Part shown: positions 54,403-64,000 of the stretch, in pieces
Position numbering within the stretch: position 1 is the stretch's first letter
Layout of the letters: each line of letters opens with the position of its first letter
Origin: Reticulitermes speratus
Lineage: Eukaryota; Arthropoda; Insecta; Blattodea; Rhinotermitidae
Assembly: GCA_021186555.1 (NCBI GenBank)
Contig: JAJKFL010000003.1
Coordinates: 46,907,908 to 46,971,907, forward strand
Direction of reading: 5' to 3'
DNA length: 64,000 nt
Notes under the pieces: model-generated
Told to the model about the DNA's origin: nothing
The model's input: the letters and a program-made list of their open reading frames with translations, nothing else
Database searches by the model: none
Translations under genes and position numbers: made by a program

Positions 54403-54600
54403 AAAGGCGAGACGGGATCCTTCTGTGTTTAGCCGGTTAGAAATAGCTAGCAAGTGTCATGAGTTAGCTCTTTCTAACCTTCTGGATAAGTGATGGCGGC
54501 TAGACATTTCTAATTAGCCCAACACAGTAAGTTCCTCATCTCACCTTCCCACCTGAAGACTGGGACAGATGCAGTTTTCAAGGCGTGTTTTTAGTAAAGC

Positions 54601-54669
54601 GATGAGGGACAGTGTCCAAATCTGGATGAGGGACAGAGTCCAAATCTGGATGAGGGACAGTGTCCAAAA
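54601..54669. repeat. 24-bp triplication
   Basis: Unit GATGAGGGACAGTGTCCAAA then TCTG, three times; the middle copy has AGAG for AGTG, and the last is cut after 21 bases. Each unit contains GGACAGTGTCC, an imperfect inverted repeat. Confidence 0.95.
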
Positions 54670-54674
54670 TATTG

Positions 54675-55035
54675 AAGTTATTATTTGTTGATACTTTTCA
54701 AAAGCAGCGAATTGTTTGAGCCTGTTTTAACGGATATAAATTCCGACGTGCAGAGTCTGTGCTTGCAACAAGTGGGTCGTTTCATCTATCACAGTTTAAC
54801 GGAGTTGTTGGAAAATAACAAGCAGCAATAACTCCTTAAACGTACGTCCTATATTTAGATTGTCCTAAGCTGCCTTGTCTCTCATTACCCTAAGCAGGGA
54901 AATACATCTGCATTACGCTATTCCTAACGTATTTTGGAGAACATTTTGTACAGAAATTGAACACTTGTTTCGTGTAATAGAGTGACGTGTTGTGTCATCT
55001 AATGCTATTATATCTTTGTTATACACAACAACCTT
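54675..55035. other. Unannotated spacer
   Basis: Nothing recognised. Confidence 0.4.
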
Positions 55036-55039
55036 TATT

Positions 55040-55200
55040 GAGTATTGATAACTTTTCGGCTCATCATCTATAGGCAATATTCTCTTAAAGATGGTACAGT
55101 AGTACCGAAATATATAGTTAGCTTAAGGAAGCCACAAAATATTCACGAAACGTTTTTGTGTGTAACTGAGACATATATTTGTGTTGTTTATATACTACAT
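55040..55200. repeat. Decayed inverted pair of family A motifs
   Basis: Plus motif at 55082-55122: CTTAAAGA, stem II GGTAC-AGTA-GTACC (perfect), GAAA, TATATA, G. A minus half-motif (GATGATGAGCCGAAAAG) lies at about 55052-55070. Flanks TACACAACAACC (55022) and GTGTTGTTTATATAC (55182) are inverted. Confidence 0.5.
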
Positions 55201-55204
55201 CCAC

Positions 55205-56015
55205 ACAATAGACTTTGATCAATCTTCTCCGGTCTCACTTTCTTGTCACTCTTCTGTACATAAGAATGGACCCCATTATTATGTTAAACATGCAAAGTTT
55301 TATTGAATACTGTAGATAAGTATTTTGCATGACTGTACTTATTTTTATTAGCACCTTACCGGAAAATCTGTGTCACATTAAATCAGAAATATTATTTCAA
55401 GATTACAGTTTTGATGGAAGTTATCTAATTTGGCCCTCTTGTCATTCTGCCTGCTCATAGTGGCCAGAGGGCCTAACTGAACCTAAGAATTTTATTGCTT
55501 TATCCACGACTACCCGTAGTTGCCAGAGTAATTCCATGGGAAGTTTCTATACAATAAAATAATGAGACATCTGAAGAAATGCACTTGATTAAATAAAGTT
55601 CAATTACGTATTCATTTATATCTCATACAAATGTTAACAACCTCTAAACACTGTCTGTGTTTTGTATAAAAAGAAATTATGAGCAGATTAAATTGCTACA
55701 AAACCTAGAAATATTCCGATTATAATTGCCTCTTTTTCTGTACCGTATCAAAAGAAGTTAGTAAATGTAATTACCTGTAGCTTACGAATTGTGGCAAGAT
55801 CATTTTCTTCTATTTACTTATCGCTAAACCCGCAAGACTTTTCAAAAAGAGTATAGATAACAAAATATACGTTTTCTTCCTTCCCACAAAGTTGGTTAGA
55901 AATATTTTTCTCTCTAATAAATATGTAGCAGCTTTTGAAATGCAAGCAGGAATGCATGTTAGTTGTCCTGTAAAGTGTTCGTTACTTCTGTCCGATTTTA
56001 ACCAATACTGGATTG
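55205..56015. other. Unannotated AT-rich stretch
   Basis: No gene or clear repeat recognised. Confidence 0.4.
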
Positions 56016-56029
56016 GAGTGACAGATAAT

Positions 56030-56270
56030 AGTACACCTGATCACTACCAAATTTTATGAAAATAATTTCAACGATTTTAGCACTCAGTCCGTTCGTCTAT
56101 CCTTATGACCGCATGGAAGAGTGCGATTCCGCCGGACAGATTTTTGTGAAATTTCCACGTTTTGTATGTTTATTAAAATCTGTCGACAAATTCCGCTTTA
56201 GGTAAAATTTGATAGAAGTTTAAAAAAAAACACTTTAAACGAATTTCCGCATACATTGAATATATCTCGT
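56030..56270 (+). repeat. Possible diverged element G fragment
   Basis: CAGTCCGTTCGTCTATCCTT, ATTTTTGTGAAATTTCC and TTATTAAAATCTGTCGACAA occur in element G order. Identity is low. Confidence 0.35.
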
Positions 56271-56274
56271 CATG

Positions 56275-56595
56275 ATTGTTATTTATAATGACGAAGAATG
56301 TGTTCTCTGTGAGGTAGGAGCTGAGGCAGAAAAGTAGTTAGCGATCTAAACATAACAATCAAACATGATAAACTATAAATCTCTTCGTTTAGAATATCTA
56401 GTCGTGTGCAAGTTATCGACTATCATCAACTATAAATCTCTTAATGAAATGAGGAGAAATATTATGGTATGTTTTGTACAAAACGTGGGAAGACAAAATC
56501 AACATATTTAACGCATCAGAAATATTGCAATATGTTGACAATTCCTAACTCTTTAGTATTGCCTTTCAATGTAGACCTAGATGTCACAGCTAGTA
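56275..56595. other. Unannotated spacer
   Basis: Nothing recognised. Confidence 0.4.
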
Positions 56596-56607
56596 TATCC
56601 TTTTCAG

Positions 56608-56893
56608 CAGGATTTCGTAAATTTTTTATACCATGGATCCCTTGAAAGTCTTGTGAAACCTAAAGAACCCTTCTCATAAAAATGTATTTAAATGCATAAA
56701 ATAGAGCTAGTGAGATATATTGAAGTTAAGAAAACTTTTTGGAATATAGAGGCCATAAATTGTTGCCTACATGCATTATTGAATGAAAAGCTGAATTTCA
56801 ATTCGAGGTCATTAAAATTAAAGTTGTAATTATTTCCCCATCCAAGTTCACGGGCCGCTTGGTGGTCCGTGGAACCCAGGTTAAGAACGACTG
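56608..56893. mobile_element. hAT-type non-autonomous DNA transposon (MITE)
   Basis: The left end CAGGATTTCGTAAATTT pairs imperfectly with the reverse complement of the right end, CAGTCGTTCTTAACCTG. Subterminal motifs ATGGATCCCTTGAAAGTC and GGTCCGTGGAACCCAGGTT are typical of this hAT group. Flanks are CTTTTCAG (56600-56607) and CTCTTCAG (56894-56901), matching at 7 of 8 bases, which supports the boundaries. It is 286 bp long and encodes nothing. Confidence 0.8.
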
Positions 56894-56904
56894 CTCTTCA
56901 GGTT

Positions 56905-58260
56905 CCAAAATATCAAAGAGTGACACAGAGTGTCTTTGTGTTGTATGTTCAGAACGTAGCGAGTTACACAGAATGCATATTGAAACGCTATAGAACACTG
57001 TACAAATTGAAGTATAATAGGAAGGAGATAAAGACCTCTTCAGTCGCACGGAAAGTCCAATCAAAACTAACGCTAATATAGAAGCGTCTTTCAAAATACT
57101 GTACAAATCGCGACCGAACAAATATACCGACGAATTACTGCCAGTAAAGCAAATCAAAACATAGAGTAAATGAAAATAATTTACAATTCTCAGAAATATC
57201 CAATGAAATGTGTTCCATAGACACTAGCGGGAAGTTACACAAATAAATACCCGTACTGGATGAGATTCTGGCATAAAGAGAATTAGCAAAACGATAAAAA
57301 CCACAAATGATATATGAAAGAAATTCAAGTCCAGAGAGCATTCTCGGAACTGTCGCAATGGAATTAAGAAATCCATTCTCTGAACAGACGTTTTAAAATG
57401 TAACAAACACAAGGTACTATAAGCAACAATTTATATTTCCGATGTTCCTTGTAGCAATATAAATTTAATTATTACAGTGTCCTCCATGAGAAATTGCTGC
57501 AAAGCACGCATGCGATTTTCGTTACAGCAGTAGGCCTACTCTTTCTAAGTTAAAGGTACTGGTAACCACACCGTCAGTAGGTCTCTTTAGACCCTGAATT
57601 TTAATACATCAATATAAACACATTGAAGTGTGGCAAAGAGCTTTCCCTAACCTTCTTTAATATGCTTATGGATGAAGTTCCTAAAGAATGGGAATAATTA
57701 TGTAATACGGAGACATAAAGTTAAGATAACCAGTTGCTAGAACAAAAGACAGAAGGCGGATTTAAGGCCCATTTCGAGTTGAACAAAATATATAACCAAA
57801 GTAATTGTATAAAACTGCAAAATAGGAAAATAGGGTAATGGCATGTAACCCTTTAAAGAAGAAACATAATCTGTGTTATATAAGGACTCAGTGCGTACCG
57901 CGTAGTAAACGTCCTCAACCTCGGTTATAAAAATCTAATCAGTTGATGACGTATAAGGTAAAAGTCGCTGTTTGTTCTGAAATCCATACAAAACATAAAC
58001 CCAATGTGAGAACTATGTTAGAATTTTTGAATGTTAAATCAGGTGGTACGTAAAGTAGGCTTTAAAAGGTTACAGGAAAATGTTGTTGGCACTGAAGTGA
58101 ACACTTAGCATACTCGTACACCAGCGACAACACACAAAATTACCATATGAAAAAGATAGGAACATCGCCAATATAATATATCACAAATTCGACCTTCTCT
58201 CTCCTCTTTTGTATGGATTTTTCCATATTCGTCCACAGTCGTGCGATGGGACAAACTGGA
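56905..58260. other. Unannotated stretch
   Basis: Frames on both strands at 56798-57412 (up to 119 codons) overlap the hAT end and have no recognised domain. Nothing else recognised. Confidence 0.4.
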
Positions 58261-58269
58261 TGACGGATG

Positions 58270-59165
58270 ACGCCATTACTGTACCATTACTGACACCTGG
58301 CAATACTTATAACGTAACATTGAGGCTCGTTCGCGTAACCATTGTTGCAATGTATACACAACAATTAATTCTGTGTGTGATGTTGAGCTACACGTCACTG
58401 TCAACTGTATAAAAATGCTGAATGTTGCACAAAAATGCTTTTGTGGAAAATTTATGTCGCTAGCAACCATAAAACGAACGTAGGTCCTCATACAAAGTGT
58501 CCGATGCTGCATTGAAACAAAAGAAAATAATCATTTTCTCATTGCCTTCTTTAGACGTACTATTTGCCTGAAGAGATCGTAATGACAGATAAGTCGTTGC
58601 CAATCTCTCAGCTTCAGTAAGTGTTGCGCTAAAACATTCCACAAGATCAGGCGGAATTAATCAACAATGAGGCAATAAGCATTGAATATTAAGAGTGTAA
58701 GTCTGTATTCTTGCTTTAGTTACTGGCATGCAAATCGTATCTTTTCTGCTCCGCATTATTTTGTCACCTGTGATCTGTCTGTCTCTACCAAATTTTTTCC
58801 ACATTATCTCGTAAACGGAACGATTTTCGGAACAAAAGTTATTAAACGTAAAGTGTGTTTTGATTTTCTCTACAAAGTTTTTCTGAAATATTTCTCATTC
58901 TAAGAGGAATTCAGCGAGATGTTATCATAAATATACATAGGTCGTTATATAAAATGCCTGTTATTCTTGTCAGGTTTTAATGACACTTGAATTTCGCGAA
59001 AGATGTTCGAAAAATGATTAAATATAAAATGTTATGAAAACCCGTCCATTGGGGGCCAAGTTGTTCCTTGCGGACACAAAGGCAGCCGAACAGACAGAGA
59101 GACAGACAGAAGTGAGGGAGCCAATAGTCGCTTTTCGCAATTTTACGAAGGCATCTCAAATGCCC
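58270..59165 (-). repeat. Element G copy with internal insertion
   Basis: Minus-strand order: GCGAAAAGCGACTATTGGCT (59140), EQLGPQWTGFHNILYLIIFR frame, ATTAAAACCTGACAAGAATA (58980), CTTAGAATGAGAAATATTTC (58900), CGTTTACGAGATAATGTGGA (58810), GGTCACAGGTGACAAAATAA-like block (58760), then after about 310 unrelated bases AATGGTTACGCGAACGAGCC (58340). The gap at about 58350-58660 is absent from the plus-strand copies. Confidence 0.75.
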
Positions 59166-59169
59166 ATCA

Positions 59170-59815
59170 AACTTTCCATCCTGAACCGGACTCAGAGACT
59201 TTATCCCAAATTCAAAACGATCTACCGTCTTTATTTTTGAGCACGCGTCTCAAAAATCAGCACTTTGAAGGATTCGACAAAGCCCTCACGTGTATTGCTT
59301 ATTAAAATATTTTCTCCTGCAAGAAATGTCACACCTCATGACCATAATTGTGGCTTCAAGTGAAATGTTTTGCGGGTAGGCCGGTTACGTAGGCACAGGT
59401 ACGTACTGGGGATACATGAAAAATTAAAAACCATATCGATCCCCTGACAGACATGTTGAATTTCTTGCTTAATGGTACATTAAGTCCTTTCCCTGCCTTC
59501 CGTTCCAATTTCACGAAAAGATATGAGATTTAATGCTTGTATGAGAATAATTTTTTTTTTTTTTTGCAAAAGAGAAGAGCGACACCGAACTTCTAGCATT
59601 TGGCCTAGTGACCTGTGGCTTTCCCATTAAACACCTTGGGACATTCCAACTTTTTGTACGTATTCGAAGTTTATTTTACTCGGACATCATTAAAATCTGT
59701 TTTTGGAATATTTTATGGTTCACTTAAGGATGCTTTCAGTATCTCACATTGTATAGTATCGAATTATAGGATGATTAGTGAATAATAATTTTGACGGATG
59801 TGAAAGAAGCAATCG
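59170..59815. other. Unannotated stretch
   Basis: A 15-base poly-T lies at about 59550-59565. Nothing else recognised. Confidence 0.4.
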
Positions 59816-59819
59816 TGAC

Positions 59820-59950
59820 TTAGTTCGCGTTAGTCTCGGAATTAGCCTGCAGCCACTGAGGAAAACCACAAAGGACCTCAGTCAGGCAGCCTATTTCCGG
59901 GCCTGGTTATCAACCCGGGACTTCCTGTATACGAGGTAACATTGACAACT
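59820..59950 (-). mobile_element. SINE family D (antisense)
   Basis: On the minus strand: AGTCCCGGGTTGATAACCAG as decayed B-box region, then 'ctgaggtcctttgtggttttcctcagtggctgcaggctaattcc', matching the D body. Confidence 0.55.
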
Positions 59951-59954
59951 TCTC

Positions 59955-60195
59955 CACTGCATATTTCGTTTCTCCTCGTGTTGAGATTTTTTTTTCTAAT
60001 TCCTAGAAGAGGTCCCGGTCACATATTTCTGGATCCTGAGATGCTACTGTGATTTCCGTATAAATATATTTATCTGGGAGTTTAAGTACTGCTGCTTTTA
60101 CCAGGAAACGTAGATTTTGTTGTCTTCCAGAAATGTGATTCCTATGACATAATTCGTGTTAATATTTTCATACAATTTCACTTGTTCTCAGATTC
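59955..60195. other. Unannotated spacer
   Basis: Nothing recognised. Confidence 0.4.
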
Positions 60196-60210
60196 AGGAT
60201 ATATGAATTC

Positions 60211-60290
60211 ACCTACCATCATGATGGAGGTAGAGGATTCCTCTAAAATGACTGTACATTTCTACCAGACTGTACGGCCGCACTAACCAC
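60211..60290 (+). repeat. Family B right-arm copy
   Basis: CATGATGGAGGTAGAGGATT, CCTCTAAAATGACTGTACAT and TTCTACCAGACTGTACGGCC. CCTACCATCATGATGGAGG immediately before it is a partial inverted repeat. Confidence 0.5.
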
Positions 60291-60294
60291 AGAA

Positions 60295-61015
60295 CACAAT
60301 TCGTCATAGTTACTGGCTTTAAAACTTCAGGCATCACATAATTTATTTTCCGTGCATTTCCTGGCATATACACCACGTTGAACGAAATTCAGTTTAAATT
60401 TTATACTTTTGAGGGACAATTGTATATAATTTTTACTTAAACTTTTCGAATAATTTTGAATGAAATGATGCAATTTTATTTCAGCGTTATGGAAATCAAG
60501 TGTATTAACTGACACAAATAAAAATTCTTCCTCTAATTCATAGCGCAGAACTCCATTACACAATTTCTCATACGGATACCTTACAACATTCAGCGTAATT
60601 GACTACCATAATTTTCGCTGCGCTTTTTTAAAGTACCACGTAATTAAAAAACGAATTCCAAACCAATAGCAATAAAAATTTTAAGTCGTAATAAATCAAC
60701 TTTTTTCAAACATCTACACTTCTCTTTCTGCTTTCTGCGTCTTTGTTGCGTGGGTTTTTCTCATTACTCTGACGAAATCTTTGACCTCATTTTTCGCGAG
60801 AAGCAAGATTTTGTCGTCTCAGATCGCAAGACATTTAAGGTGATTCTTTCTTCGGCTGACCTATATTAACCACGTAAACTGTACTTATCACCTCCTGTAA
60901 CTTCAAGAAATTGTGCGTTTTTCCCGCACAATATATATTTATTAAATTAAGTTATAAACCAATCGATGCACACTAAAACCACTTTTTAAGTAGCTTTATT
61001 ATAAAATTGTTAAAA
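60295..61015. other. Unannotated stretch
   Basis: No gene or clear repeat recognised. Confidence 0.4.
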
Positions 61016-61020
61016 TTGTA

Positions 61021-61060
61021 CCCCTACACGTGTTTCGATCCTAGGATCATCGTCAGGGGG
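61021..61060 (-). ncRNA. Hammerhead-ribozyme-like motif, best-paired copy
   Basis: On the minus strand: stem I CCCC, CTGACGA, extra T, stem II GATC-CTAG-GATC (fully self-complementary), GAAA, palindromic CACGTG, TA, stem I partner GGGG. All three helices are perfect and all boxes agree with CUGANGA/GAAA. Helix III could only form fully between two molecules or as a very short hairpin, as described for type I dimeric hammerheads of Penelope-like retroelements. The extra T after CTGACGA is shared with every other copy. Confidence 0.55.
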
Positions 61061-61064
61061 GTTT

Positions 61065-61860
61065 ATTGCTAAAAGCTACAGTCACTTCAACACATGATTT
61101 AAAATATTCTATCTGCACTTTGAAACATAAGTTAAAATCTTGTAAAAAGATTCTCTAAAAGTTGTAAAATTATAAAAGCACTGTAGATGGTAGATTGTGG
61201 AACTGCTGGCGTGTGGTATTAAAAGCATATGAAATGTTTTTGCGTGGAGCGGAGTGTACTACGTGTTGTGCGGTGAGGAGTACTACGGTGGAGTCTGTTT
61301 ATGTTACGTGATTATCGCAATAATGCACATTTCTTCCATAAAAAGAATTAATATATTGGATATTACAATGAAGATGAAGTACCATCTCCGTGAGATAAGA
61401 ACTTAATATCAGTTTTCAGTATCTTCAATCCCCTTTAAACTGTATTTGGTAAAATTTTAAATAATTATTTTACTTACTTATCAGAATAAATTTCAGTAAT
61501 ACTTGACAGACATTTTGCCGTCTCAGTTTCCTTGTGTGTGTCATGCCTGCAACAGTGTTTTTCAAAGCTGTATGATTTTGCGAGTACTTTATAAATATTT
61601 GTTTCCTTCCTGACTGATAGTTGGCAAGATTCGCAAATGTTTTCAATAATTACGTTGCCTTGAACACTTTAATAATGTACCACCTAACAATGTATTACGG
61701 TGATAAAGTAAATGAGACTAAATAGTATTAGACCCTCGCACCTGTGCCTGTGTCCTTGCGTGCAACATTGAAGGACGTGGCAATTGAAGTAATCACATTT
61801 ACTAGATTGTTGACATGACCGGAATTTTTTGCAGTGTAGTGTTCTTTTCCAAGAACTTTA
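61065..61860. other. Unannotated stretch
   Basis: No gene or clear repeat recognised. Confidence 0.4.
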
Positions 61861-61923
61861 TAATTTCATCAAACAATAAGACCAACAAATGGACTATATT
61901 GACCAATTTTATTCTGGCCTATT

Positions 61924-61966
61924 TCCCTACACGTGTTTCGGAACTTTAAAGTTCCATCTTCAGGGT
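61924..61966 (-). ncRNA. Hammerhead-ribozyme-like motif, left palindrome arm
   Basis: On the minus strand: CC, CTGAAGA, extra T, stem II GGAAC-TTTAAA-GTTCC, GAAA, CACGTG, TA, GGGA. Stem I pairs over only two bases. The boxes are intact. Confidence 0.5.
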
Positions 61967-62141
61967 TTTTTTTGTCTTATGCTACCAGATATTCACATAT
62001 TAAAAACAAATTCACAATATATAAAATACAATACTATTGTATTGTATATATTGTGAATTTGTAAAATACAATACTATTGTATTGTATATATTGTGAATTT
62101 GTTTTTAATATGTGAATATCTGGTAGCATAAGACAAAAAAA

Positions 62142-62184
62142 CCCTGAAGATGGAACTTTAAAGTTCCGAAACACGTGTAGGGAA
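62142..62184 (+). ncRNA. Hammerhead-ribozyme-like motif, right palindrome arm
   Basis: Plus-strand mirror of 61924-61966: CTGAAGA at 62144-62150, stem II 62152-62167, GAAA 62168-62171, CACGTG 62172-62177, TA 62178-62179. The predicted cleavage would fall after the A at 62179, releasing an RNA that starts GGGAAATAGG. Confidence 0.5.
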
Positions 62185-62244
62185 ATAGGCCAGAATAAAA
62201 TTGGTCAATATAGTGCATTTGTTGGTCTTATTGTTTGATTTAAA

Positions 62245-63190
62245 TAAAATGCACGGTGCTAATACAGTGAAAAAAAAAATTAATAATTTCACTTTGGGAG
62301 GCGATTCTAGTATAAATTTAAGTCACTGTGATTAACACTTGGTGCAGCTATATTCCTGACTTGCGGTGTGCATCGTGAACATTAGGTTTAGACACGGAAT
62401 TTTAAGTGAGGGCTGGTACTTAGCCGTGGCTTCAAAATGAAGAGAATATATGTTCAGGAAACTCAAGCTGTTTTCATATTTTAAATTTTAACTTCATATT
62501 TAGGCCTATCATATAAGCTGCTCTTGCTTAGTGAAGTGCAGTTATTCTTACAGATGATGATACGTACGCCAGATGGCAGTCGTTAAGAAGCAGTCAAGAG
62601 GTACCTACGTTTCGATCAGCATTGCAGCGTAGTACTTTGTCTACAGCATTTATGAAGCTGTCTGAAGTGAGACCGTTATTTCATAGTATCTTTGTGGGAC
62701 TATAATATACCGGACGGATATACTGAAGTGTTATTTGTGGCAATCATGGGTAGATACATCGTGAATTAACGCATGAATATGATAACTCCGTCATATGACA
62801 AGGCCTTTTCTATTTTAATACAGGTACAGGTTTGTAATGTTTCTTTCACAGGAAAGAGCAGCAATCAGGTTATTACGTAGTTACAGCTCTGTCAGAGTTA
62901 CGCTACTGTCCATTCGTTAAATGCGTACGTAGGAGCTGGGAGTTCATAGAGCGCTTCACATTTCTGACAAACAGGAACTCGTCAAAACATAAAATGGTTT
63001 GGTGTATGTGCAAAGGAACAGCACCAGTATTTATGTATTATACGAGTACAGAACAAATGTATTATACTGGTCGCTGAACAAATTTGTTCAAGCGGTGTTA
63101 TGCCATCTTGTATTCGGGAAGAGAAAGTTTCGAAACTCTGCCACACACTTCCTGTCCTGAATAAATTCTTCTTGTTTTTCTTCAGTTCTC
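62245..63190. other. Unannotated stretch
   Basis: No gene or clear repeat recognised. Confidence 0.4.
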
Positions 63191-63194
63191 AGAG

Positions 63195-63285
63195 AAATAT
63201 TATAGGGTGTACCTTAAGTTACGCCAATGACGCATCTTTCCACGTTCCTTTAAATTCACTATTCACTGCCATTCGATCCTTCGGC
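63195..63285 (+). mobile_element. SINE family D 3' fragment
   Basis: GGGTGTACCTTAAGTTACGC then CAATGACGCATCTTTCCACG, close to the copy at 23915-23995. Confidence 0.5.
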
Positions 63286-63289
63286 TTTA

Positions 63290-63710
63290 TAAATTCTGAG
63301 TAAGTATACAAGCCGCATATCATTCGAGCTACTGTGTGAACGTTAAATATTTAATTTCATGGCATTCATTAAAGGACGCGCCGTAGAAATGTGGGTAGCA
63401 TCTTCTGATGAGATTCCCAATTTATGACTAATTTAGCAGACACAGAGAAACTTACGAGTATATCTGATTTCATTTTGAACGTAGTTATACCATTAACGGT
63501 TGATGGATGAAATAGAACTCCTTTGAAGTAATATTGTGGAGTAGAGTTAGTGAGAAGAGTTAGTGCTCTAACAAAGCTTTTGTTATGCCTACTTTTCTCT
63601 ACTGAAAATATTAAATAACTAGGTTACTGCAAATAAAATTGCATCATTTATAATTATGAAGTACCATTTATGTTCAATTCAGTGTTCTATCGAAAGTCGC
63701 TACCGAATTC
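63290..63710. other. Unannotated spacer
   Basis: Nothing recognised. Confidence 0.4.
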
Positions 63711-63714
63711 TTAA

Positions 63715-63965
63715 CATTTTAACTTCACAATTGAAGATTCTGGGTTCAAATCGTGGGTCTGAAAGCAGCAATTCTGATACGTTTTCCTAATGTTCCTCAT
63801 CCCTTTCAGACAAATTCCAGGATATTGTTTCAATTAGGTAACCTAATTGAAGTACTATCCCACTTCTTTCCACATCTTCTTTAAATTTATTATTTATTAA
63901 TTACCGCGTAATATGCAATATACTCCTCTTTCAAGCTACGCTTAGCGACATTAAATAAACGGAAA
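63715..63965 (+). mobile_element. tRNA-derived SINE, family D (full length)
   Basis: B-box-like CTGGGTTCAAATCGTGGG at about 63740, then 'acgttttcctaatgttcctcatccctttcagacaaattccagg', the conserved 'cccacttctttccacatcttctttaaatttattatttatt', and an end at CGCTTAGCGACATTAAATAA. It is the most complete D copy and defines the family's 3' end. Confidence 0.65.
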
Positions 63966-64000
63966 GAAATAAATCAGCGTAACGGTTATTTACACTCTTC

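Larger units (their letters stand above)
61868..62239. repeat. 372-bp near-perfect palindrome
   Basis: Arms 61868-62023 and 62084-62239 are reverse complements with about one substitution and one length change in a poly-T run. The central 60 bases contain a tandemly duplicated piece (AATACAATACTATTGTATTG plus TATATATTGTGAATTTG), itself palindromic. Each arm holds a hammerhead-like motif at mirrored positions. Outer ends read CAAACAATAAGACCAACAAA. The low divergence suggests recent formation or ongoing gene conversion. Confidence 0.95.

Noticed and set aside
56798-57157. 119-codon antisense frame
   Set aside because: Starts or ends inside the hAT MITE terminus; two other overlapping frames cover the same bases; no domain seen.

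Overview
This 64 kb window looks like non-genic nuclear DNA from a large, AT-rich, repeat-dense arthropod genome. Insect is most likely and a blattodean (cockroach or termite) is my best guess. The guess rests on repeat style only: tRNA-derived SINEs whose antisense strand spells peptides such as GNRTRDLPACSAVPQPTA, decayed C-terminal pieces of RTE/CR1-like LINEs, hAT and pogo/Tigger-like non-autonomous transposons, and many small fold-back repeats. I found no convincing host protein-coding gene, tRNA gene, rRNA, CRISPR array or bacterial-type operon. All open frames are short (up to 146 aa), and the longest ones run through tandem repeats or repeat copies. An intron of a long gene cannot be excluded.

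Layout. 0-5 kb: a ribozyme-like motif at the left edge, two decayed LINE C-terminal pieces and a tRNA-type SINE. 5-12 kb: a perfect-looking 155-bp palindrome (5.76-5.92 kb), a 240-bp fold-back (8.23-8.47 kb), a tRNA-SINE next to it, a G+C-rich SINE at 10.1 kb and an inverted pair of ribozyme-like motifs at 10.6-11.1 kb. 12-31 kb: SINEs of several families, a degenerate tandem repeat at 16.6 kb, paired fold-backs at 17.1 and 17.4 kb, a hAT MITE at 19.6 kb, a copy of a conserved long repeat (here 'element G') at 20.3 kb, a purine tract at 25.1 kb, a LINE piece at 28.4 kb, a Tigger-like MITE at 29.5 kb and a well-kept SINE at 30.6 kb. 31-41 kb: more fold-backs, a 43-bp minisatellite (35.55-36.45 kb) that appears to have grown inside a copy of element G, a second element G copy at 38 kb, and a LINE 3' end with its own ATGA-type tail at 39.5-40.0 kb. 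41-64 kb: ribozyme-like motifs at 45.5, 47.0, 47.3, 50.3, 54.4, 61.0, 61.9 and 62.2 kb, minisatellites at 50.7 kb (32 bp) and 52.3 kb (62 bp), a hAT MITE at 56.6 kb, a minus-strand element G copy at 58.3-59.2 kb and a 372-bp palindrome at 61.87-62.24 kb.

The most interesting system is a set of at least a dozen dispersed repeats carrying a CTGANGA - stem II - GAAA - self-complementary hexamer or tetramer - TA module. It reads like a minimal type I hammerhead ribozyme of the sort known from Penelope-like retroelements. Stem I, stem II and the palindromic stem III segment all differ between copies while staying complementary. The module is repeatedly found at mirrored positions in the two arms of fold-backs. 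One caution: every copy has an extra base between the CTGANGA box and stem II compared with the textbook core, so self-cleavage is not assured. A second, looser family (fold-backs ending in ACACGGCGTAACATCCCAGA-like sequence) may be a relative.
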